A DNA stretch of 64,000 nucleotides, from NCBI GenBank assembly GCA_964570285.1, contig CAZMXP010000010.1, forward strand, positions 29,587 to 93,586, read 5' to 3'. Numbering within the stretch: the stretch's first letter is position 1; each line of letters begins with the position of its first letter. The DNA comes from CAZMXP01 sp964570285 (GTDB taxonomy: Bacteria > Planctomycetota > PLA2). Shown one piece after another: positions 44,429 to 51,778 of the stretch. The position numbers were made by a program, and so were the translations under genes. Below the pieces are notes generated by a model that saw only the letters and a program-made list of their open reading frames with translations, was not told the origin of the DNA and ran no database searches.

Positions 44429-46009
44429 ATGACACTTCGCACCAAGCAATGGATCATCGCCGCCCTCGGCGCGGCCTTTCTCCTCTCGCTGCTCTTCGTG
44501 CAGGCGCTCGAGGTCGTGCGCCGGCGGGAGGAGGCGGGGCTCGCCCCTCACGCGATCGCGGTGCCGGCGAACAGCGCCCAGTGCGTGGACTGCCACGGAC
44601 AGGCCAACCCGGGCATCATCGAACACTGGAAGGGGAGCACGCACGCCGAGAAGGGGGTCGGGTGCGTCGAGTGCCACCAGGCCGCTCCGGGCGAGGCGGA
44701 CGCGTTCCAGCACTACGGCCAGACGATCGCCGCCGTCGTGACGCCGCGGGACTGCAGCCGCTGCCACATGACCGAGTTCGAGGAGTTCGAGCGCAGCCAC
44801 CACGCGAAGGGGGGCAACATCCTCGCCTCGCTCGACAACTACCTCGCCGAGACCGTCGAGGGGTTCCGCGGCTTCTTCAATCCGCACTCCCCCACCCCCG
44901 GCGACAGCGTCACGACGGTGGACGGCTTCGCCTCCGCTACGAGCGGATGCAAGCAGTGCCACGGCAGCCTCGTCGCGCTGGAGGCGACCGACGGCGGCAT
45001 GATCACGGTGCGCGACCTGCAGCCCGGGCCCGACGGCAAGCCGACCAACCTCGACGCGATGGCCCGCATCCTGAAGGACCCGACCGGCCGCCCGCGCTTC
45101 CATCCGACCACCTGGCCCAACACCGGCATCGGCCGGATCAACCTCGACGGCTCGCTGGGCTCCTGCTCCGCCTGCCACAGCCGGCACGACTTCAGCCCGC
45201 GCCGCGCCCGCCAGCCGGAGAACTGCGGCAAGTGCCACCTCGGCCCCGACCACCCGCAGAAGGAGATCTACGAGGAGAGCAAGCACGGCGTCGCCTACCG
45301 CGACCTGAAGGAGAAGATGAACCTCGACGCGAAGACGTGGGTGCTCGGCAAGGACTATTCGGCGGCGCCCACCTGCGCGAGTTGCCACATGTCGGGCAAC
45401 CTCCGCAACGGCGGCAAGGTGACCCACGACCCGGGCGAGCGCATCTCGTGGACGAACCGCCCGCCGATCAGCCAGCGGATGGACACCGACATCCACCACG
45501 CCGTCGTCAAGGAGACCGACCCGGAGAAGCGGCGCGCCCAGATCCACGATACGTGGCAGGCGAAGCGCACGCGGATGTCGGAGGCGTGCGGCACCTGCCA
45601 CACCCCGGACTACATCACGAGCTTCTACAAGCAGTACGACGACTTCGTCGTGCTCTTCAATGAGAAGTTCGCGAAGCCGGGGGAGAAGATCATGAAGGCG
45701 CTCCTCGACGCCAATCTCCGCACGAAGACCGAATTCGACGAGGAGATCGAGTGGACCTGGTTCTACCTCTGGCACCACGAGGGGCGGCGCGCGCGCCACG
45801 GCGCCTCGATGATGGCGCCCGACTACACCCACTGGCACGGCATGTACGAGGTGGCCGAGCGCTTCTACATGCAAATGATCCCGCAGGCGCGCGAGATCAT
45901 CGCCCATGCGCGCTCGGAGGGGAAGGAGGAGGCCGCGGCCTCGGTCGAGGCGGTCGTCGACGCGATCCTGTCGCGGCCCGAGCACGAGTGGATCGGGCGG
46001 GAGAAGTAG
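44429..46009 (+). CDS. Membrane-anchored octahaem HAO-like cytochrome c
   Basis: 526 residues with eight CxxCH motifs: CVDCH, CVECH, CSRCH, CKQCH, CSACH, CGKCH, CASCH and CGTCH. An N-terminal helix (WIIAALGAAFLLSLLFVQAL) is a likely uncleaved anchor. The order, spacing and C-terminal PDYTHWHGMYEVAERFY put it in the hydroxylamine oxidoreductase (HAO) family. Members either oxidise hydroxylamine/hydrazine or, without NapC-type partners, reduce nitrite to ammonia. Position directly after Rieske/cytochrome b and before napA favours a reductive, quinol-fed role (inference). Confidence 0.9.
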   Translation: MTLRTKQWIIAALGAAFLLSLLFVQALEVVRRREEAGLAPHAIAVPANSAQCVDCHGQANPGIIEHWKGSTHAEKGVGCVECHQAAPGEADAFQHYGQTIAAVVTPRDCSRCHMTEFEEFERSHHAKGGNILASLDNYLAETVEGFRGFFNPHSPTPGDSVTTVDGFASATSGCKQCHGSLVALEATDGGMITVRDLQPGPDGKPTNLDAMARILKDPTGRPRFHPTTWPNTGIGRINLDGSLGSCSACHSRHDFSPRRARQPENCGKCHLGPDHPQKEIYEESKHGVAYRDLKEKMNLDAKTWVLGKDYSAAPTCASCHMSGNLRNGGKVTHDPGERISWTNRPPISQRMDTDIHHAVVKETDPEKRRAQIHDTWQAKRTRMSEACGTCHTPDYITSFYKQYDDFVVLFNEKFAKPGEKIMKALLDANLRTKTEFDEEIEWTWFYLWHHEGRRARHGASMMAPDYTHWHGMYEVAERFYMQMIPQAREIIAHARSEGKEEAAASVEAVVDAILSRPEHEWIGREK

Positions 46010-46010
46010 C

Positions 46011-48371
46011 ATGGGTGCCACGGATCGCAGGGGGTTCCTGAAGCGCCTCGGACTCGCGTCCACCGCGGTCGTCGCCTTCGGCCCGGATGCCGAGCGGGAG
46101 TTGGCCCGCGCCGGCGAGGAGCCGCTCCCGTCCGGGCTGAGCCCCGCCGACCTGAAGTGGGGCAAGGCCCCCTGCCGCTTCTGCGGCACCGGGTGCGGCG
46201 TGGAAGTAGGGGTGCACGAGGGGCGGGCGGTCGCGGTGCGCGGGGACGAGAAGAGCCCGGTGAACCGGGGCCTGCTCTGCGTCAAGGGCTACCACCTGCC
46301 CGCGATCCTCTACGGCGAGGATCGGCTGCGCTACCCGCTGCTCCGCAAGCCCGACGGCTCGCTGGAGCGCATTCCGTGGGACCAGGCACTCGATCTCGTC
46401 GCGTCCCGCTTCGGCGAGTCCATCGAGAAGGCGGGCCGCGACTCCGTCGCCGTCTACGGGTCGGGGCAGTGGACGGTCTTCGACGGCTACGCGGCGCTGA
46501 AATGGGTCAAGGGGGGCCTTCGCACGAACAACCTCGAACCCAACGCGCGTCTCTGCATGGCGAGCGCGGTGATGGGATTCGTCACGCAGTTCCAGAGCGA
46601 CGAGCCCATGGGCTGCTACGACGACTTCGAGATCGGCGACGACTTCGTCTTCTGGGGCCACAACGTCGCCGAGATGCACCCGGTCCTCTTCAGCCGGATG
46701 CTCGAGCACAAGCGCAAGAACCCCGGCGTGCGGCTGATCGACCTCGCGACCCGACGCACCCCCACGAGCGACTACTGCGACCTCTACGTCGAATTCCGCC
46801 CCGGCAGCGACCTCGCGCTCGCGAACGGCATCCTCCACGTGCTGCTGCGCGACGGCATGGTGGACCACGCCTTCGTCAAGGAGAACGTCGTCTTCCGGCG
46901 CGGCAACGAGAACGAGGTCGAGATCGGCTACGGCTGCTACGGGGAGCAGGCCAACCGCTACACCTTCAAGGAGACCGTGCGCGAGTCCTCCCTCGAAGAG
47001 CTGGCGGAGTTCCTCGAGGACTACACGCCGGCCAAGGTGAGCGCCCTCTCCGGCGTGCCGGAAGCGCAGATCGAGTCGCTCGCGAAGGTCTATGGCGACC
47101 GGAGCCGCGGCACCGTCAGCACCTGGTGCATGGGGGTCAACCAGCACTACCGCGGCACCTGGATGAACAACCTGATCACCGACCTGCACCTGATCACCGG
47201 CAAGATCAGCCGGCCCGGCAACAACCCCTTCTCGATGACCGGCCAGCCCTCGGCCTGCGGCACGGTCCGCGAGGTCGGCACGCTGACCAACCGCCTGCCG
47301 GCGGACATGGTCGTGACGAATCCGGAGCACCGCGCCCTCGCGGAGAAGATCTGGGGGGTGCCCGAGGGGACCATTCCCAAAAAGCCCACCTACCACGCCG
47401 TCGACATGTTCCGCGCCTTTGCGCGCGGCGACATCAGGGTGATGTGGGTGCAGACGACCAACCCCTGGGTGACGATGCCGAACCTGCACCGGATCGACAG
47501 AAAGCCCGGGGACGGCCGCTTCCTCGTCGTCAGCGACATCTATCCGACGCCGACGACCGCCGCCGCCGACCTGATCCTGCCCAGCGCCGCGTGGATCGAG
47601 CGCGAGGGCGTCTTCGGGAACAGCGAACGGCGCACGCAGCAGTGGGATCGCCTCGTCGACCCGCCGGGGGAGGCGAAGGAGGACGCGTGGCAGATCATCG
47701 AGGTCGCAAGGCGCATGGGGATGGGCCACCTCTTCCCGTGGGAGGGCGACTGGCACAAGCCGATGTACGAGGAGTACCGCCGCTTCGGTCTCGGCCACGG
47801 CAAGGACCTCGCCAGCTACGACGACCTGCGCGCGACCCGCGGCCTCCGCTGGCCGGTCGTGAATGGCAAGGAGACGCGCTACCGCTACGCGGCCCAGCTG
47901 GATCCCTACGCCAACAAGGCGCAGGGCGTCCACTTCTACAAGGCCAAGGGCTATGGCGAGAAGGCCGCCTTCTGGCTGCGCCCCTATCACAAGCCGCCGG
48001 AGCTCCCCGACCCGGACTATCCGTACTGGCTCAACACCGGCCGCGTGCTCGAACACTGGCATACGGGCTCGATGACCCGCCGCGTCAAGCAGCTCCACCA
48101 GGCCAATCCCTCGGCCTACGTCGAGCTCAACCGCGCCGATGCGACCGCGCTGGGCGTCAAGAGCGGCGATCTGGTGCGCGTCGCGAGCCGGCGCGGCGAG
48201 ATCACGCTGGCCGCCCTCGTGGACGGCCGCGGCAAGCCGCCGCGCGGAACGGTCTTCGTGCCGTTCTTCGACGAAGGCAAGCTCATCAACCGCCTCACCC
48301 TCGACTCGATGTGCAACCTCAGCTACCAGCCCGACTTCAAGAAGTGCGCGGTGCGGATCGAGAGGCTCTGA
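46011..48371 (+). CDS. napA: Periplasmic nitrate reductase catalytic subunit
   Basis: 786 residues. Tat signal DRRGFLKRLGLASTAVVAFG; 4Fe-4S cluster CRFCGTGCGVEVGVHEGR; Mo-ligand Cys in NARLCMASAVMGF at about residue 182; and C-terminal RVLEHWHTGSMTRRVKQLH and DFKKCAVRI blocks typical of NapA. It reduces nitrate to nitrite in the periplasm. No NapC, NapD, NapG/H nearby: electrons are likely fed by the Rieske/cytochrome b and haem proteins of the same operon. ATG one base after the preceding stop. Confidence 0.92.
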   Translation: MGATDRRGFLKRLGLASTAVVAFGPDAERELARAGEEPLPSGLSPADLKWGKAPCRFCGTGCGVEVGVHEGRAVAVRGDEKSPVNRGLLCVKGYHLPAILYGEDRLRYPLLRKPDGSLERIPWDQALDLVASRFGESIEKAGRDSVAVYGSGQWTVFDGYAALKWVKGGLRTNNLEPNARLCMASAVMGFVTQFQSDEPMGCYDDFEIGDDFVFWGHNVAEMHPVLFSRMLEHKRKNPGVRLIDLATRRTPTSDYCDLYVEFRPGSDLALANGILHVLLRDGMVDHAFVKENVVFRRGNENEVEIGYGCYGEQANRYTFKETVRESSLEELAEFLEDYTPAKVSALSGVPEAQIESLAKVYGDRSRGTVSTWCMGVNQHYRGTWMNNLITDLHLITGKISRPGNNPFSMTGQPSACGTVREVGTLTNRLPADMVVTNPEHRALAEKIWGVPEGTIPKKPTYHAVDMFRAFARGDIRVMWVQTTNPWVTMPNLHRIDRKPGDGRFLVVSDIYPTPTTAAADLILPSAAWIEREGVFGNSERRTQQWDRLVDPPGEAKEDAWQIIEVARRMGMGHLFPWEGDWHKPMYEEYRRFGLGHGKDLASYDDLRATRGLRWPVVNGKETRYRYAAQLDPYANKAQGVHFYKAKGYGEKAAFWLRPYHKPPELPDPDYPYWLNTGRVLEHWHTGSMTRRVKQLHQANPSAYVELNRADATALGVKSGDLVRVASRRGEITLAALVDGRGKPPRGTVFVPFFDEGKLINRLTLDSMCNLSYQPDFKKCAVRIERL

Positions 48372-48925
48372 TGCGGCCGGGCCTCCTCTGCGCGCTGCTT
48401 CTCGCCGCCTGTGGCGGCGACGAGACGCCGCAGGTCCCGGTGCCGGGACGCCCGGGCGCGCTGAAGAGCGCGCCGGAGGTCCGGGCCCAGCGACGTGCCT
48501 ACGACGGCGCGCCGCCGACGATTCCCCATGGCGACGACTTCGGCGCGGCCTGCGTCAATTGCCACACCGGCATGGGACTCAACCTGCCGGGCGTCGGCTT
48601 CTCCCCGCCGATGCCCCATGCGGAGACCGCGGGACTCTCCGCCGTCGCGCTCTGCACGCAGTGCCACGTCTATCGCCGCACGGAGGAGGTCTTTCGCCGG
48701 AACGACTTCGCCGGGCTGCGGCAGGATCTGCGCCAAGGCAGGCGCGCCACCCCCCTGGCCCCCCCCGTGATGCCTCACCCCGTGTTCATGCGCGAGAACT
48801 GCGGAGCCTGCCACTCGGGCCCCGCCGCGCGCGAGGAGGTGCGCTGCCCGCACCCCGAACGCGTGCGCTGCGCGCAATGCCACGTGGAGCAGAGGACGAC
48901 GGAGGTCTGGACGCGGGAGCCGTGA
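48371..48925 (+). CDS. Tetrahaem lipoprotein with two NapB-like units
   Basis: 184 residues. Lipoprotein signal LLCALLLAACGG. Two tandem halves, each PPxxPH followed by two CxxCH: PPTIPHGDDFG..CVNCH..CTQCHV and PPVMPHPVFM..CGACH..CAQCHV. Each half follows the plan of the dihaem NapB electron-transfer subunit, so the protein looks like an internal duplication. ATG overlaps the napA stop by one base, so it is surely the NapA partner. Confidence 0.85.
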   Translation: MRPGLLCALLLAACGGDETPQVPVPGRPGALKSAPEVRAQRRAYDGAPPTIPHGDDFGAACVNCHTGMGLNLPGVGFSPPMPHAETAGLSAVALCTQCHVYRRTEEVFRRNDFAGLRQDLRQGRRATPLAPPVMPHPVFMRENCGACHSGPAAREEVRCPHPERVRCAQCHVEQRTTEVWTREP

Positions 48926-48927
48926 GG

Positions 48928-50157
48928 ATGCGGCGCAACCCCTGCGAACTCGCGATCGACCTCTTCTGCCACGGCGTCGCCATCGACCCCTCCTGCGACC
49001 TCGCGGCCGACGGCCGCGGACTCTGTCGTACGCGCGCGGGCCTCGGGAGCGGGCTCGACCTCGTGCTCGCCGGGGCGCCGCCGCTCGGCCACGAGGTCTG
49101 GATCAACGTGCCGATCGAAGAGCAGTTCGTCGCGGGATCGCCCTTCGTGCTCCGCCACGGCGACCGCTACGAGGTCGTCGACCAGCGCCACGGGCAGCAC
49201 TACGCGGTGCGCCTCCCGCCGGAACCCGGCTGGTACCGCCGCGAGACCGCCGACGGCACGCCGATGCACCGGATCGGCGTGCTGCAGGGGACCTACCTCG
49301 GCATCTATGTCGGCGCGACCTGCCGCTTCTGGCACGCGTCGTCCCGGCAGCAATGCCACTTCTGCACCACCGGCCTGAACACGCCGGCCGACGTGCCGCG
49401 CTCGGTGCGCAACGTCGTCGAGGTGGCGCGCGCCGCGAAGGAGGAGTCGGGCGTCACGTTCGTGCACCTGAACACCGGCTACCAGAACGGCGGCGCCTAC
49501 CGGCTGATGGCTCCCTTCGTCGAGGCGCTGAAGCGGGAGGTGGGCGTGCTCGTCGGCGTGCAGGCGGCGCCGGAGGGGACGCGGGCGGAACTCGACCGCC
49601 TCGTCGACATGGGGGTGGACCACTTCTCCTGGTGCTTCGAGTACTTCGATCCCGAGTTCTTCCGCGTGCACTGCCCCGGCAAGCAGGAGAAGTTCGGCCA
49701 GAAGGCGTTCTTCGATGCGCTCGCCCACGTGCAGTCGCGGATGCCGAGGGGGTCGTGCAGCGGCGAGATCATCGCGGGCAACGAGGCGACCGCGCGCACG
49801 CTCGAGGCGATCGAGTTCATCACGGGCCTCGGCGCCTTCCCGACCGTCTGCATCTTCCGCCCCCTCGCGGGAAGCGACATGGAGACCTGGCCCGCGCCCC
49901 GCTACGAGGACATGAGGAGGGTGATGCGCCACGTCTGGGAGTGCTGCCGCGACCGCGCGATCCCGATCGGCCTCGCGCCCAACCTCGAGGTGAGCCTCGT
50001 CATCCAGCCCACGGACACCGCCTACCTCTCCGACTTCCGCTGGCGCGACCGCTGGTACCTCGCGAAGAACCGGCTGCGGAAGCGCCTCGCCTCGCCGCTC
50101 TTCCGGTCCCGGATGCGCCCCCGCGGCCCGCGCACCGCCCCCGCGCACGCGCGATAG
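48928..50157 (+). CDS. Radical SAM-like protein with unusual cysteine spacing
   Basis: 409 residues. An N-terminal beta domain (1-125) of unknown type is followed by GTYLGIYVGATCRFWHASSR with QQCHFC: three Cys with spacing C-x10-C-x2-C instead of C-x3-C-x2-C. A TIM-barrel-like core follows (FVHLNTGYQNGGAY, GVQAAPEGTRAELDRLVDMG, GSCSGEIIAGNEATARTLEA) in the manner of radical SAM enzymes. The C-terminus is basic. It may modify or assemble part of the nap/HAO system (context inference). ATG 48928 or GTG 48922 (overlapping the previous stop). Confidence 0.72.
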   Translation: MRRNPCELAIDLFCHGVAIDPSCDLAADGRGLCRTRAGLGSGLDLVLAGAPPLGHEVWINVPIEEQFVAGSPFVLRHGDRYEVVDQRHGQHYAVRLPPEPGWYRRETADGTPMHRIGVLQGTYLGIYVGATCRFWHASSRQQCHFCTTGLNTPADVPRSVRNVVEVARAAKEESGVTFVHLNTGYQNGGAYRLMAPFVEALKREVGVLVGVQAAPEGTRAELDRLVDMGVDHFSWCFEYFDPEFFRVHCPGKQEKFGQKAFFDALAHVQSRMPRGSCSGEIIAGNEATARTLEAIEFITGLGAFPTVCIFRPLAGSDMETWPAPRYEDMRRVMRHVWECCRDRAIPIGLAPNLEVSLVIQPTDTAYLSDFRWRDRWYLAKNRLRKRLASPLFRSRMRPRGPRTAPAHAR

Positions 50158-50200
50158 CAGGACAAACCACGAAGGCCGGGAGACGCAGCGCTGCTGGTTT

Positions 50201-50520
50201 GTAGTACAAGCCTCGGGCGCTGCGCGCCCTCGCGACGGCCTTCGGCCGATCCGGGTCGAGGGTAGCGGAATTGATGAGGAATCCAGGAAGAGAGGAACTC
50301 ATGAGCGCAAGGGGGAGCATCCATGGAGTCGGATGGATCGACTCCGCCTCTTCCTCGGTTCCTGAGTTCCTGGGGGCCTCACTTCAACCTTCAAGACGAA
50401 GGCTGTGGTACAGCGCACCGCACGATTCTTGGTGGCACCGGGCGTGCCATGGCGATCTGCAAGGCTCGCACGACAATCGCCTGGAGCACCCGTGCACGCG
50501 CTTTGCCCTGAATTCCCGAG
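50201..50520 (+). repeat. Dispersed 310-bp element, copy 3
   Basis: Colinear with 9144-9456: GTACAAGCCTCGGGCGCTGC (50204), GAGGAATCCAGGAAGAGAGG (50275), TTCCTCGGTTCCTGAGTTCC (50355), ACGAAGGCTGTGGTACAGCG (50396) and the CCTGGAGCACCCGTGCACGC / CCTGAATTCCCGA end. No gene is seen in 50158-50623. Confidence 0.8.
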
Positions 50521-50555
50521 TGGTCTTCGAGTTTCGGACCCACCCGTGGCACAGC

Positions 50556-50640
50556 GGCCTACTCGGCGCCGCGGCCGAGGGACGACTAGCCCTGCTGCGC
50601 CTCTGTGGCTCTGCGCCTCTGTGCTACTCCTTCCCCCGGC
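50556..50640. repeat. CACAGAG-type repeat arm
   Basis: CTGCTGCGCCTCTGTGGCTC then TGCGCCTCTGTGCTACTCC, matching the arm at 2530-2566 (CGTCTCTGTGACTCTGTGCT). It overlaps the 3' end of the downstream cytochrome gene by about 17 bases. Confidence 0.6.
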
Positions 50641-51778
50641 CCGCCCGGAGGCGCCGCTCCTCCGCCTTCAGCGCCTCGAGGCCGGCCTTCAGCCGCGCCA
50701 TGCCGAGCCAGTGGGTGTAGTCGGGGCTCTGGTGGTAGGCGCCCTTGAACGTGATCGCGTGGGCGAACTTCGCGAGATCGAAGAAGAGGCGCTCGGCTTC
50801 GGACTGGTTCTCGTAGAGCATCGGGCCGCCGAGCACGAGGGCGTGGCCGGCGGTCGGATGGGCCGGGCGCTCCTCGGGCATCGGGTCGAGCAGGCGGTCG
50901 GCATGGAGTGCCTCGACGATGCGGACCGCCTCGCCGAGCAGGCGGTCCGCCTCGCGCTTGATCTCGTCGGCATCCTCGAGCGCGCGCCGCGCCATGCGGC
51001 GGGTGTGGCACTGCGCGCAGCGGCCGACCATGACCTCCCGCTCCTCCGCGGCCCGCTCCTTCGAGATCGTCCTCATCGGGATCGGCGCCCGCTCCCCCGT
51101 GAGCACCGCACCCGACCCGGCGCGTCCGATCGTGATGCCACCGCTCACCTCGTGGCTGCCCTGCGGCATGTGGCAGGTGACGCAGGTGGGCGCCTGCCGC
51201 TCGTCGCCGGTCGCCGCGAAGGCGACCCCGTGCTTGCTCGCCTCCCACGCCTCGACGTGGGGATGGTCCGGGCCCCGGTGGCAGAGGCCGCAGCTCTCGG
51301 GCCGGCGCGCCTCCTCGGTGCTCCATCGATGCGCCCCGTGGCAGGAGTTGCATCTCCCTCCTCGTGCTCCTCCCAGATCATGGCAGCCCATGCAGCCCTG
51401 CCTCTGCATGGCGGGGATCTGGGCGAGGAGCCTCGCGTTCGCGAGCGCGTCCTTCCCGGCATGGCCGTGCACCGAGCCTTTGAACTCGAGCGTCTCCCTC
51501 GGATGGCAGCCCTGGCACTGCGCCGCATCGACGCGACCGTTCGCGGCAAAGATCGCCTCGTGGTCGTCGCCGTGGCACTCCTCGCAGGAGACGCCGTGCG
51601 CGGCGTGGGCGCTCCCGTTCCACTGCACGAGCAGCCCCGGCTGCCGCTCGCCGTGGCAGTCGATGCAGGAGCGCTGCGCCACGGGCGCGCGCCCGGCACC
51701 CGTCCCCCCTCCCCACGGGGCGACGGCCACGGCCGCGGCGTAGGTGACGGCGAGCAGGACGAAGGACGCGCGCCTCAT
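50624..51778 (-). CDS. Octahaem cytochrome c, second HAO-like protein
   Basis: 384 residues, signal peptide FVLLAVTYAAAVAVA, eight CxxCH motifs (CIDCH, CEECH, CQGCH, CMGCH, CNSCH, CGLCH, CVTCH, CAQCH). Spacing and the C-terminal SPDYTHWLGM relate it to the HAO family and to the 44429 protein, but it is about 140 residues shorter. ATG overlaps the stop of the octahaem HEAT/TPR gene, so the two form one operon and probably one electron-transfer unit. Catalytic versus electron-carrier role is open. Confidence 0.85.
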   Translation of the reverse strand: MRRASFVLLAVTYAAAVAVAPWGGGTGAGRAPVAQRSCIDCHGERQPGLLVQWNGSAHAAHGVSCEECHGDDHEAIFAANGRVDAAQCQGCHPRETLEFKGSVHGHAGKDALANARLLAQIPAMQRQGCMGCHDLGGARGGRCNSCHGAHRWSTEEARRPESCGLCHRGPDHPHVEAWEASKHGVAFAATGDERQAPTCVTCHMPQGSHEVSGGITIGRAGSGAVLTGERAPIPMRTISKERAAEEREVMVGRCAQCHTRRMARRALEDADEIKREADRLLGEAVRIVEALHADRLLDPMPEERPAHPTAGHALVLGGPMLYENQSEAERLFFDLAKFAHAITFKGAYHQSPDYTHWLGMARLKAGLEALKAEERRLRAGRGKE

